Origin: Streptomyces natalensis ATCC 27448
GTDB taxonomy: Bacteria; Actinomycetota; Actinomycetes; Streptomycetales; Streptomycetaceae
Direction: 5' to 3'
Length of the DNA stretch: 64,000 nt
Assembly (NCBI RefSeq): GCF_000935125.1
Contig: NZ_JRKI01000061.1
Coordinates: 924,812-988,811, forward strand
Part shown: positions 52,476 through 61,150 of the stretch, piece after piece
Layout: the number at the start of each line of letters is the position of its first letter
Numbering within the stretch: the first letter of the stretch is position 1
The notes under the pieces: generated by a model
Seen by the model: the letters and a program-made list of their open reading frames with translations, nothing else
Databases searched by the model: none
What the model was told of the DNA's origin: nothing
Program-made: the position numbers and the translations under genes

Positions 52476-53543
52476 GTGGCGTCGCACCGCAAGACCAGAC
52501 AGCATCGGTCGCACCGCAAGACCAGACAGCACCCCAGAGCCCGCCGGGCCGCCGCGCTGGCCCTGGCCGGCGCCGCCGGGGTCGGCCTCTTCAACGGCAC
52601 CGGCCAGGCCGCTGCCCGCCCCACCCCCGCCCAGGTCAAGGGCCGGATCGACGCGCTGTACCAGGAGGCAGAGGTGGCCACGCAGCACTACAACGGCGCC
52701 AAGGAAGAGGCCAACGCCGCCCGCGCGGAGCTGTCCCGGCTCCAGGACGAGGCCGCCCGCCGGACCCGGAAACTCAACACCGCCAAGGCCGAGCTGGGCA
52801 CCATGGCCGCGAACCAGTACCGCTCCGGTGGCGTGGACCCGACCGTACGGCTGATGCTGTCCGCCGATCCGCAGCGCTATCTGGACGGCGCCACGGTCCT
52901 GGAGCGCGCGGGCAGCCACCAGGCGAACGCGGTGGCCGGATTCGCACGCCGGCTCGGCAGCATCCGCCAGGTCCGCGACCGCGCCCATGTCACCGCGGAG
53001 CGGCTGGAGCGTACCGAGGGCACGCTGCGACGGGAGCGGATCACCATCGTGCGGAAGCTGGACGCCGCCGAGGCGCTGCTCGACCGGCTGACGGAGGAAC
53101 AGCGGCGACAGATGTCGCCAACGGACCCGTCACAGGACGACGCGTCGGCCCTGTTGGCCGGCGACGGCGCCCCGGCGGGCACCCGGGCCTCCGGCTCCCG
53201 CGCCGCCCGCGCCGTCTCCTTCGCCTACGCCGCGCTGGGCAAGCCGTACGTCTGGGGCGCGACCGGCCCCGCCGCGTTCGACTGCTCGGGCCTGACCCAG
53301 GCCGCCTGGAAGTCCGGCGGCGTCGCGCTGCCCCGGACGACCTACACCCAGATCGGCTCCGGCCGACGCATCGACCGCTCCGAACTCGCCCCCGGTGACC
53401 TGGTGTTCTTCTACTCCGGCATCAGCCATGTGGGCCTCTACGTCGGCGACGGCAAGATGATCCACGCGCCGCACCCGGGCGCGCCGGTGCGTATCGCCCC
53501 CATCGACGAGATGCCGTTCGCGGCGGCCACCCGCCCCGCGTAA
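52476..53543 (+). CDS. Second secreted NlpC/P60 peptidoglycan hydrolase
   Basis: The 355-residue paralog of the gene at 50628 starts at GTG 52476 (VASHRKTR), with GGAAGGAAG 10-17 bases upstream; an earlier GTG at 52464 is too close to that site. A 27-bp tandem duplication gives SHRKTRQH twice in the signal-peptide n-region. A coiled coil and a low-complexity linker follow, then the NlpC/P60 domain: Cys in FDCSGLTQAAWK, His in ISHVGLYVG and His in HAPHPGAPV. Unlike its sister it has no c-di-AMP riboswitch in its 240-bp leader, so the two should be regulated differently. Confidence 0.9.
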   Translation: MASHRKTRQHRSHRKTRQHPRARRAAALALAGAAGVGLFNGTGQAAARPTPAQVKGRIDALYQEAEVATQHYNGAKEEANAARAELSRLQDEAARRTRKLNTAKAELGTMAANQYRSGGVDPTVRLMLSADPQRYLDGATVLERAGSHQANAVAGFARRLGSIRQVRDRAHVTAERLERTEGTLRRERITIVRKLDAAEALLDRLTEEQRRQMSPTDPSQDDASALLAGDGAPAGTRASGSRAARAVSFAYAALGKPYVWGATGPAAFDCSGLTQAAWKSGGVALPRTTYTQIGSGRRIDRSELAPGDLVFFYSGISHVGLYVGDGKMIHAPHPGAPVRIAPIDEMPFAAATRPA

Positions 53544-53581
53544 CCGGGAACGCGCGCCGCGTCCCCGGCCGCAGGGCGTGC

Positions 53582-54706
53582 CTACGCCCTGACCTCCCTA
53601 CCCAACCACCGGAAGATCTCCGGCACTTGGGTGCGCCACACGGCCGTGGTGTGGCCGCCCGCGTTCGAGGGGATCAGCTGCACCGTCACCGTCGTCGGCC
53701 GCTTCGCCAGCTGCTTCAGCCCGATGCCGGCCTGGTAGCCGTCGCCCGCCGCGCCCGAGACGTACAGGGCGGTACGGGGCGGGTGCCCGGCGGCGTTGGC
53801 GGCCTTGAGGATGTTCAGCGGGTTGTTCTCGGCGCGCAGTTTCGGGTCCTTGCCGGCGAGCGAATCGGGCTCCAGCTTCGGGTCGTTGTAGCCGGACATG
53901 GCGACGGCGGCGCGATAGCGGTCCGGGTGGGCGAGGGCGAGTTTGGCCGCGCAGTGCGCGCCCGCCGAATAGCCCGCCAGCGACCAGGAGTGCGCCTTGT
54001 CGCCGGCGCGGAAGTTGTCGATGACCATCTGGCGTACGTCGACGCTCAGCCAGCTGTCGGCGTTGACCTTGCCGGGGATGTTGGCGCATCCGGTGTCGGC
54101 GCCCGTCAGGATCGTCGTCCGCGGGGCCACCAGGATGAACGGTTTGATCTCGCCGCGCTGCATCAGGGGGCGCAGCTGCTCGCCGACGTGCAGTGCGCCG
54201 AACCATGCCTTCGCCGAGCCGGGGTAGCCGGGCAGCACCTCGACCACCGGGAACTTCTTGTGCCGGTAGGCGGGGTCGTCGTACTGCGGCGGCAGCCAGA
54301 CATAGACCTCGCCGCTGACGCCGGATATCCGGCCGTTCAGATCGGTCATCTTCACGCCGGGGCCCACCCGCGGATCGTCCGCCGGGCGGAACTGCTGGAT
54401 CTGCTTGGGCTGGTTCTTGATCTTCTGGCCGCCCATACCGTCCGGGCCGAGGTCCTTCGCCACCTGGACGTGATTGTCGGTGCCGAGCAGATCGCCCCAG
54501 TTGTCGTAGAGGTTGTTGGCGTTGTTGACCAGGACGAAGACCACGGTGATGGCGGTGACCTGGGCGAACAGCACCATCAGCAGGCGGACCAGGGTGCGGA
54601 CCAGCGGCGGCCCGGATATCCGTCCCCATACGCCGAGCGGCAGGACGACAGCGACTATCAGAAGCACGAGGGCAGTGAGGAAGAAGGGCGTGCCCGTCAG
54701 GCTCAT
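53582..54706 (-). CDS. Membrane-anchored Ag85-like esterase/alpha-beta hydrolase
   Basis: The 374-residue product from ATG 54706 begins with two hydrophobic segments (FFLTALVLLIVAVVLPLGVWG and LVRLLMVLFAQVTAITVVFVLV). A hydrolase domain of the esterase-D/antigen 85 type starts near 110: YVWLPPQYDDPAYRHKKFPVV, VLPGYPGSAKAWF, nucleophile Ser in SLAGYSAGAHCAAKLA, and a C-terminal His in NAGGHTTAVWRTQVP. Such proteins act on cell-envelope esters; a mycolyltransferase role is not expected in a Streptomyces. It converges with the NlpC/P60 gene, 38 bp apart. Confidence 0.85.
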   Translation of the reverse strand: MSLTGTPFFLTALVLLIVAVVLPLGVWGRISGPPLVRTLVRLLMVLFAQVTAITVVFVLVNNANNLYDNWGDLLGTDNHVQVAKDLGPDGMGGQKIKNQPKQIQQFRPADDPRVGPGVKMTDLNGRISGVSGEVYVWLPPQYDDPAYRHKKFPVVEVLPGYPGSAKAWFGALHVGEQLRPLMQRGEIKPFILVAPRTTILTGADTGCANIPGKVNADSWLSVDVRQMVIDNFRAGDKAHSWSLAGYSAGAHCAAKLALAHPDRYRAAVAMSGYNDPKLEPDSLAGKDPKLRAENNPLNILKAANAAGHPPRTALYVSGAAGDGYQAGIGLKQLAKRPTTVTVQLIPSNAGGHTTAVWRTQVPEIFRWLGREVRA

Positions 54707-54900
54707 CAAGAACTCGCTTCCAGGACAGTGACACGAAGGACTGGGGATGGGGCGCCTGTTGCGACCCCGTGGTTCTGGCCCCGCCTCCGGCAGTGAGCCT
54801 CTCCGCGCCCTTAGATGGCGATCTGCGCCGTCCTGGTTGCCCGTCTTTGGTCCTTCTTTACGACACCTCTCCTTACGTCCTCTCGTTGCCACTCATATCG

Positions 54901-55004
54901 ATATCTCGGCACGGCGACTCGGCAGGGCGTCTCGGTACGGCATCTCGGTACGGCATCTCGGTACGCCGTCTCGGTACGACATCTCGGTACGCCGTCTCGG
55001 TGTG
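54901..55004. repeat. Eight-copy 13-bp tandem repeat upstream of the esterase
   Basis: Units of GCATCTCGGTACG run from 54901 to 55004, starting at 54901, 54914, 54927, 54940, 54953, 54966, 54979 and 54992. The centre is exact or differs at two or three bases; edges decay. The array fills much of the gap between the response-regulator stop and the esterase start. The rest of 54707-55072 holds nothing recognised. Confidence 0.9.
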
Positions 55005-55072
55005 TCACTCCGGACGGCGCCTCGGCACGCCCCGTCCCGTCCCGTCGTCCCGGTCCCCCGGCCCGTCGGCTC

Positions 55073-55807
55073 TCAGACCAGGCGGCGGGCCGCCGCCCAG
55101 CGCGTCAGCTCGCTCCGGTTGGACAGCTGGAGCTTGCGCAGCACCGCCGACACATGCGATTCGACCGTCTTCACGGAGATGAACAGCTGCTTGCCGACCT
55201 CCTTGTACGCATAGCCCCGCGCGATCAGCCGCAGCACCTCGCGTTCGCGCTGGGTGAGGCAGTCCAGGGCCTCGTCGACCGGTGGGGCGTCCGTGGAGGC
55301 GAAGGCGTCCAGGACGAATCCGGCCAGCCGCGGGGAGAAGACCGCATCGCCGTCGGCGACCCGGAAGATGGCGTTGACCAGGTCCGTACCGGTGATCGTC
55401 TTGGTGACATACCCGCGGGCACCGCCCCGGATGACGCCGATGACGTCCTCGGCCGCGTCGGAGACGGACAGGGCGAGAAAGCGCACCGGGCGCTCGGGGT
55501 CGGTCATCATCGTGGCGCTGCGGCGCAGCACCTCGACGCCGCCGCCGCCCGGGAGGTGGACGTCCAGCAGGACAACCTCGGGGCGGGTGGCGGTGATGAC
55601 GGTGACGGCCTGGTCGACATCGGCGGCCTCACCGACCACCTCGACGCGGGTGCGCTCGGTCACACCGATCTCGGCCTGGACGCCCGTACGGAACATCCGG
55701 TGGTCGTCGACCAGCACGACCCGTACGGTCCGCTCCTCGTCCGCCGCACCGGGCTGATCCGTACCGCTCTGCGGTGCCTGCCCCTGCTGGGCGTCGTCGC
55801 TGCTCAT
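55073..55807 (-). CDS. NarL/LuxR-type response regulator
   Basis: The 244-residue protein begins with a receiver domain (RVVLVDDHRMFRTGVQAEI; phosphoacceptor Asp in VVLLDVHLPG; Lys in GYVTKTITG) and ends with a LuxR helix-turn-helix (LTQREREVLRLIARGYAYKEVGKQLFISVKTVESHVSAVL). The ATG at 55807 has no strong ribosome site. Its cognate kinase is the PspC-type histidine kinase 127 bp upstream. The TCAGGG boxes near 57333 and 59332 are good candidates for its binding sites. Confidence 0.93.
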   Translation of the reverse strand: MSSDDAQQGQAPQSGTDQPGAADEERTVRVVLVDDHRMFRTGVQAEIGVTERTRVEVVGEAADVDQAVTVITATRPEVVLLDVHLPGGGGVEVLRRSATMMTDPERPVRFLALSVSDAAEDVIGVIRGGARGYVTKTITGTDLVNAIFRVADGDAVFSPRLAGFVLDAFASTDAPPVDEALDCLTQREREVLRLIARGYAYKEVGKQLFISVKTVESHVSAVLRKLQLSNRSELTRWAAARRLV

Positions 55808-55934
55808 ATGGTGTCCGTCCGTCCCTCGATGTCTGCTCGGTCCCGCATCGTCATGATCTCGCGCCCGGTGTGCCCGGCGGCCACCGCAGGGGCCCACGGG
55901 CGCCGCCCTGTCGCTCCCGGCTCTTCCCCGTCCC

Positions 55935-57296
55935 TCACCCGCCCCCGCCCTCCTTGCGCTCCCCGCCTTCCCCACTGCTGCCCTTGCTTTCCCTGCCGTC
56001 CTTGCTGTCCTTGGTTTCCCTGCGCTCCATCTCCAGCTCGACGACCGTGCCGCCCTCGGGCGCCGAGCGCAGCCGGGCGGTCCCGCCGTTGCGCTCCATC
56101 CGGCCGATGATGGATTCCCGTACGCCCATCCGGTCGGTGGGGACCGCGTCGAGGTCGAATCCGGGGCCGCGGTCGCGCACCGAGACGAAGACCGTACGGC
56201 CCTCCACCTCGGCAAACACCTGCACCGCGCCGCCCTCGCCACCGTACTTGGCGGCATTGACCATCGCCTCGCGTGCGGCCTGCATCTGGGCGGTCAGCCC
56301 TTCGTCGAGCGGGCAGTCGCCGACGATCACGACCTCTATCGGGACGCCGTGATGGTCCTCCACCTTGGCGGCGGCCTTGCGCACCGCCTCCGCCACCGTC
56401 TGCGGTTCCTCGTCCTCCTCCTTGCCACGGCCCTCGGGCTTGTAGAGCCAGGCGCGCAGCTCGCGCTCCTGGGCGCGGGCGAGGCGGGCCACCTCGCGGG
56501 GGTCGTCGGCGCTGCGCTGGATCAGCGTGAGGGTGTGCAGGACGGAGTCATGGACGTGGGCGGCGACCTCGGCGCGCTCCTGGGCGCGGATGCGCATCAG
56601 CCGTTCCTCGGAGAGGTCCTGCATGATCCGTACGAGATAGGGCCCGGCCAGCAGCGCTATGCCGACGACGACGGCGAGCGCGGCCTGGAGCACCGAGCCG
56701 AGATGCCGCACCGAGCCCTGGAGCACGACGATGCCCGTCACGCCCAGGCCGACCAGCGCCACTCCGGCCGCGCCGCGCAGCATCGGCAGCACGCCCTTGC
56801 GGCGGCCGATCTCCAGCCACTGGGCGCGGCGGGCGTTGTCCGCCTGACGCCATACCAGGGCGACGCCGGCGCCGATGAGCAGCACCGGCCAGAGATAGCC
56901 GTTGGCGCGGCCCAGCTGGAATCGGGAGGCCACGATCGAGGCGCCGGCCAGCAGCGCGATCAGCGCGAAGACCTGGCCCTTGTCGGGCCGGCGGATCGCC
57001 CGCCGGCGTTTGGCCTCGCCGGCCGCGGGCCGCCGCGCCTCGACTCCTCCGACGCCCAGCGGCACGAAGAACCAGAACGCGGCATAGAGCAGCGCGCCCA
57101 GGCCGTCGGCCATGAAGAGCGCCACGAACACGATCCGCACCCAGGAGACCGGCAGTCCCAGATGCCCGGCGAGGCCGCGCGCCACGCCACCGAGCAGTCG
57201 CCCGTCGGCGCTGCGGTAGAGCCTGCGCACGGGCGGTTCTTCGGGGTCCGGCGCCGGGGCGTGGTGCGTCCCGGCGCGGGGCGGTGCGGTGGTCAT
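55935..57296 (-). CDS. PspC-domain sensor histidine kinase
   Basis: The protein is about 453 residues from ATG 57296; a GTG at 57311 in the same frame is possible. An N-terminal PspC domain (RRLYRSADGRLLGGVARGLAGHLGLP, then a helix) is followed by further membrane segments (about 105-220), a HisKA_3 domain with the phosphorylated His in AHVHDSVLHTLTLIQ, and an HATPase with NAAKYGGEGG, DRGPGFDLDAV and MGVRESIIGRM. The C-terminus is Lys/Glu/Gly-rich. It should sense membrane stress and phosphorylate the downstream regulator. The palindrome at 57333 lies just upstream of its start. Confidence 0.93.
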   Translation of the reverse strand: MTTAPPRAGTHHAPAPDPEEPPVRRLYRSADGRLLGGVARGLAGHLGLPVSWVRIVFVALFMADGLGALLYAAFWFFVPLGVGGVEARRPAAGEAKRRRAIRRPDKGQVFALIALLAGASIVASRFQLGRANGYLWPVLLIGAGVALVWRQADNARRAQWLEIGRRKGVLPMLRGAAGVALVGLGVTGIVVLQGSVRHLGSVLQAALAVVVGIALLAGPYLVRIMQDLSEERLMRIRAQERAEVAAHVHDSVLHTLTLIQRSADDPREVARLARAQERELRAWLYKPEGRGKEEDEEPQTVAEAVRKAAAKVEDHHGVPIEVVIVGDCPLDEGLTAQMQAAREAMVNAAKYGGEGGAVQVFAEVEGRTVFVSVRDRGPGFDLDAVPTDRMGVRESIIGRMERNGGTARLRSAPEGGTVVELEMERRETKDSKDGRESKGSSGEGGERKEGGGG

Positions 57297-57332
57297 GTCC
57301 TTGATGTTCACACGCCGCGCGGGCCTACGACA

Positions 57333-57384
57333 TCAGGGTCGACCCTGATCAGACCCGGAAATCGCGTCAGGGTTCATCAGGGTT
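57333..57384. promoter_or_regulatory. TCAGGG operator cluster upstream of the PspC kinase
   Basis: TCAGGGTCGACCCTGA (57333-57348) is a perfect 16-bp palindrome. Two more copies of TCAGGGTT in direct orientation lie at 57367-57374 and 57377-57384. The half site TCAGGG also forms a 12-bp-spaced array at 59332. It is the probable autoregulatory operator of the kinase/regulator pair. Confidence 0.6.
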
Positions 57385-57422
57385 GCCGGGGGCCGCGTGG
57401 GGGTGCTGGGGCCCGCGTGGGG

Positions 57423-59132
57423 CTACGTGTGACTGAATCCGTCGCGCACGGCGGTGAAGACGGGCTGGTACTGCGGCCACCTGGCATCGGGTGCGGACAC
57501 ATAGATGGCGTACTCGTTACTGCCCTCACGCCCGAACCCGAGGTCCGCGGCACGGAATTCGCGCACCGAGCCCTGGAACCGCAGTTCCCAGATGGCTGCC
57601 GGTTCACCACGGAAGGTGGTTTCCTGGAGCCGCATCCGCTCGTAGCTGTGGCCGTCCTTGGCCTGCTTCGCCTGGAACTGCTGCTCGACCTGCTCGAAAT
57701 GCCGGACCTGGTCCGGGCTCGCGAAGTCCAGCACGCTGATCTTCACGTTGGCCAGCCCGGAGGGGTCGATGTAGTCGACCTCGTTGGGCGGCTTGGAGAG
57801 TCGCCGCCATCCGTCGGGCACGGGAAAGGAGACACCGAGCGCCTTTTCCGTGACCCGGTGATACCCCGCCGGGGTGGGCGGCAGTTTGACCGGGGCGGGG
57901 CTCGGCTTCGGCTTTGGCTTCGGCTTTACGGAGGCGCCCTGGTGCGCGGGAGCCGGAGTGTCCGCAGCCTGGTCCTTCGACGGACCCAGCTGACCCGTCG
58001 CGTAGAGCACGCCGCCCGCAAGGGCCATGACGGCAAGGGCGCTCGCCACGCCCCAGACGACGGCGCGGCGGCGTCCCGTAGGAGACCGGACCACCGCACC
58101 CGTAGGGGCGTCCGGTACGGCCGTTGACCCGGTGGGCACGGCGTCCTCGCGGGGCCACGACGCCTGACGGGTGGACACCCGCATCCCGTCGGCCGCCGTC
58201 ACCGCACCGCGACCGGAGCCGCCAACGGCCCCGTCACCGGCCACGGCACCGGGGTAGAGCGCCCCGCGCCCCAGCAGCGCCGTCTCCACTTCCGACTCCG
58301 CCGCCCGCAGCGCCTGCTCGACGACCTCGGCCGACGGCCGGTCCTCCGGCTCCTTGGCCAGCAGCGCCTCGATCAGCGACGCCAGCGCCCCCGCATTGCG
58401 CGGCGGCTCCAGCGGATCCATGGCAATGGAATACGCCGTCTCCACCGCGGTGTTCTTACGGAAAGGGGGCCGCCCCTCGACAGCCTGATAGAGCGTCGCC
58501 CCCAGCGCCCACAGGTCCGACGCGGGCCCCGGGGTGCCTCCCTTGACCCGCTCGGGCGCCAAGTAGTCGATGGAGCCCACCAGCTCGCCGGTCTTGGTGA
58601 GCGTGGACGTCCCGGAGGCGACGGCGATCCCGAAGTCGGTGAGCACGACCCGGCCGTCCTCGCCGAGCAGCACATTGCCCGGTTTGACGTCGCGGTGCAG
58701 CACCCCGGCCGAGTGCGCGGCCCGCAGCGCCGCGATCATGCCGCGCCCGATGCGTGCGGCCTCCCTGGGAGACAGCGAACGGCTCGCCTGCGCCTCCTCC
58801 TTGATGGCGTCGCCGAGCGTCGAGGAGGGGACGTACTCCATGACGATGCACGGCAGCCCGGCGTCGTCGACGACGTCGTGCACGCCCACCACGTTCGGAT
58901 GGTTGATACGGGCCGCGGCCTGCGCCTCGCGGGTGGTGCGTTCGTACCGGGTGGCGAGTTCGTCCTGGTCCAGCTGGGGCGAGACATGCAGACGCTTGAC
59001 CGCGACCTGGCGCCCGAGGAGTTCGTCCCTGGCTCGCCAGACGGTGCCCATCCCGCCTCGGCCTATCCGTTCGACCAGTCGATATCTCCCGGCGACCAGT
59101 CGCCCCTCGTCCACCGACGCCGCCTCCGTCAC
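57423..59132 (-). CDS. Transmembrane serine/threonine protein kinase
   Basis: The 569-residue product starts at GTG 59132. A Hanks-type kinase domain fills residues about 14-275: glycine loop IGRGGMGTVW, Lys in VAVKRLHV, catalytic HRDVKPGNVLL, DFGIA and APERVKG. A Ser/Thr-rich juxtamembrane region leads to one helix (VVWGVASALAVMALAGGVLYATG), a Lys/Pro linker (KPKPKPKPSPAP) and an extracellular domain (GVSFPVPDGWRRLSK) instead of PASTA repeats. That exterior domain resembles the one at 16260. It should phosphorylate cytoplasmic targets upon an external cue. Confidence 0.94.
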   Translation of the reverse strand: MTEAASVDEGRLVAGRYRLVERIGRGGMGTVWRARDELLGRQVAVKRLHVSPQLDQDELATRYERTTREAQAAARINHPNVVGVHDVVDDAGLPCIVMEYVPSSTLGDAIKEEAQASRSLSPREAARIGRGMIAALRAAHSAGVLHRDVKPGNVLLGEDGRVVLTDFGIAVASGTSTLTKTGELVGSIDYLAPERVKGGTPGPASDLWALGATLYQAVEGRPPFRKNTAVETAYSIAMDPLEPPRNAGALASLIEALLAKEPEDRPSAEVVEQALRAAESEVETALLGRGALYPGAVAGDGAVGGSGRGAVTAADGMRVSTRQASWPREDAVPTGSTAVPDAPTGAVVRSPTGRRRAVVWGVASALAVMALAGGVLYATGQLGPSKDQAADTPAPAHQGASVKPKPKPKPSPAPVKLPPTPAGYHRVTEKALGVSFPVPDGWRRLSKPPNEVDYIDPSGLANVKISVLDFASPDQVRHFEQVEQQFQAKQAKDGHSYERMRLQETTFRGEPAAIWELRFQGSVREFRAADLGFGREGSNEYAIYVSAPDARWPQYQPVFTAVRDGFSHT

Positions 59133-59331
59133 CGTACGCCCCTTCGGAAACCCGTACCCATCCCGGGCGCAACGATAGTCTCCGGCGGCAGTGAATCGGC
59201 CCCCGCCTGCCGCCCGTCGGCGGCTCAATTTCCGCTGCGCGGGGGGTCTCGGGGGATTTACTAGTATTGGGACGGCACGAACGGCCCGGAAAAACCGACC
59301 CGCGGGCCGGTGTTGTGGGGCGCGGGCAGAC

Positions 59332-59386
59332 CTCAGGGCCTGTCTCAGGGCAGACCTCAGGGTCGATCTCAGGGATCAGCAAGGGT
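59332..59386. repeat. 12-bp-periodic CTCAGGG boxes upstream of the second PspC gene
   Basis: CTCAGGG occurs at 59332, 59344, 59356 and 59368, exactly 12 bp apart, with a degenerate fifth (CAAGGGT) at 59380. The intervening five bases differ, so only the box is conserved. A -10-like TAGTAT at 59262 would put the boxes in the 5' leader of the PspC gene. The box shares its TCAGGG core with the palindrome at 57333. Confidence 0.7.
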
Positions 59387-59430
59387 TTCCACGGATGCCG
59401 GGACTCCCCTGCCCTTGTCACCATGTGTCC

Positions 59431-60867
59431 ATGAACGAAGCAGCCCCCGCCGAGGAGCCGACGGCCTCCGCGCCCTCCGACCCCGCCGGCCTCACCCCGC
59501 CGCCTCCGCCGCTGCGCCGCAGCCGGCGGCACAAGGTGGTCGCCGGGGTGTGCGGCGGGCTGGGCCGCCAGTGGGATCTCGACCCGGTGATCTTCCGTAT
59601 CGTGCTGGCCGTCCTCACCGTCTCCGGCGGCATCGGCCTGATCGCCTACGGCTTCGCCTGGCTGCTCATCCCCCTCGACGGCGAGGACGAGAACGAGGGC
59701 CGCCGGCTGCTCTCCGGCCGGGTCGAGGGCAGCGCCCTGACGGCGCTGTTGTTCGCGCTGGTCGGCTGCGGGCTCTTCCTGACGACCGTCGGCAAGGGCA
59801 GCGTGCTGTCCTTCGTCATCATGCTGACGCTGGCGGTGGCCGGTTCGGCCTACTGGTCGCGCCAGCGGCACCGGGCGGAGGCCGCGGGCCCGGGGTCGAT
59901 GGACGCCGCGACCGCCCAGGCCGTGGCCGACGCCCCGCCCGAGACCCAGGCGCCCCCCGCGCCGAACAGCCCGTCCTGGTGGCGCGACCCGCGCTCCGCA
60001 GAGACCTCACGGCCGCCCTACCTGTGGGGCCCCGAGACCCTCCCGCTCGATCTCACCTACGACTTCGAGCACGACCGGATCACAAAGCCCGGACCGCGCG
60101 ACGAGTGGTCCGCCGGGGCCCGCCCGCCCGCGGCCGCCCCCGACCGCACCCCGCGCCGCGCCGCCCGTAAGGGACCGTCGATAGGCGGCTGGACGTTCCT
60201 GCTGGCAATGGTCGCGGGCGCGGGCGCCTACGCCGCCACCGTCCGGCACGAAACCTTCACCCACTCCCTCCAAGCCGGACTGAGCTGCGCGCTGGTCGTC
60301 TTCGGCCTCGGCCTGGTGCTCAGCGCCTGGTTCGGGCGGACGGGCGGCGGCACGGTCTTCATGGTCGTCGTCACGACCCTGATGCTCGCGGCCGCGACCG
60401 TCCTGCCCAACACCCTCACCGCCGAGTGGCAGCGGCGCACTTGGGCTCCCACCAGCGCCGCCGCCATCCAGCCGGTCTACCACGTCGGCTCCGGCGACGC
60501 GCGGCTGGACCTCAGCGGCCTGTCGCTCAAGGGCGGGCGCACCGTCTACGCGAGCGCGGACGTCGGCGCCGGCCGGCTCCAGGTGACGCTGCCGCCGGGT
60601 GTCACCACGACCGCCCGTGTGTCGATGGGCCTGGGCAACCTCCATCTGCCCGGCGATGGCCCGCACCAGACGCATATCTCCCTCGGCGGTCAGCAGCGCA
60701 CGATCACCCTGCCCGCCACCGGCCTGAAAAAGGGCGAGAAGCCGCACGGCAGGCTGGACCTGGAGCTCTCCATGGGCGCCGGCCAGGTCGAGCTGCGCAA
60801 CGCCGCCCCCACCGCCGTTCCGTCGACGGTGCCGACCCCGACCGCCCCGCGGGGAGCCGCCTCATGA
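59431..60867 (+). CDS. PspC-domain membrane protein with C-terminal beta-rich domain
   Basis: The 478-residue product is taken from ATG 59431; an in-frame ATG at 59395 has a better ribosome site (AAGGG) and would add 12 residues. A PspC domain (LRRSRRHKVVAGVCGGLGRQWDLDPVIFRIV) is followed by membrane helices (about 60-80, 105-140), a soluble stretch with WDPETL-like acidic-aromatic sequence, two more helices near 250-310, and a C-terminal domain with repetitive beta strands (GSGDARLDLSGLSLKGGRTVYASADVGAG, RVSMGLGNLHLPG). This is the DUF2154/LiaF-like layout of envelope-stress proteins. It probably reports to, or is a target of, the nearby kinase pair. Confidence 0.88.
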   Translation: MNEAAPAEEPTASAPSDPAGLTPPPPPLRRSRRHKVVAGVCGGLGRQWDLDPVIFRIVLAVLTVSGGIGLIAYGFAWLLIPLDGEDENEGRRLLSGRVEGSALTALLFALVGCGLFLTTVGKGSVLSFVIMLTLAVAGSAYWSRQRHRAEAAGPGSMDAATAQAVADAPPETQAPPAPNSPSWWRDPRSAETSRPPYLWGPETLPLDLTYDFEHDRITKPGPRDEWSAGARPPAAAPDRTPRRAARKGPSIGGWTFLLAMVAGAGAYAATVRHETFTHSLQAGLSCALVVFGLGLVLSAWFGRTGGGTVFMVVVTTLMLAAATVLPNTLTAEWQRRTWAPTSAAAIQPVYHVGSGDARLDLSGLSLKGGRTVYASADVGAGRLQVTLPPGVTTTARVSMGLGNLHLPGDGPHQTHISLGGQQRTITLPATGLKKGEKPHGRLDLELSMGAGQVELRNAAPTAVPSTVPTPTAPRGAAS

Positions 60868-61070
60868 AGCACCACCCCTTCGAACCGGCCCGGCTGATCT
60901 CGGGCGTCGCCGCCCTCTCCGTAGGCGCGGGCTACGGCCTCGACGCCCTCGGCATCTGGCACGCCCCCGGCCCCTGGCTCCTCCTCGCGGTCCCCGCGGG
61001 CCTGTTCCTCTCCGGCATCACCGCCGCCGTGCGGGCCGCCGCCCGCTACCGCAGGCCGGAGGACACCTGA
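60864..61070 (+). CDS. Small two-helix membrane protein coupled to the PspC gene
   Basis: The 68-residue product (MKHHPFEPARLISGVAA) starts at an ATG overlapping the PspC stop (ATGA) and so is translationally coupled. It has two hydrophobic segments, LISGVAALSVGAGYGLDALG and WLLLAVPAGLFLSGITAAV, and ends RPEDT. No family is recognised. Close coupling suggests a subunit or modulator of the PspC protein. Confidence 0.78.
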   Translation: MKHHPFEPARLISGVAALSVGAGYGLDALGIWHAPGPWLLLAVPAGLFLSGITAAVRAAARYRRPEDT

Positions 61071-61150
61071 TGGCCGTCGCACCCACCGCATCCGCCGCGC
61101 GGCCTCCCCCACCGACCGGGACGGCTGACCCGGACGACTCACCGCTCACC

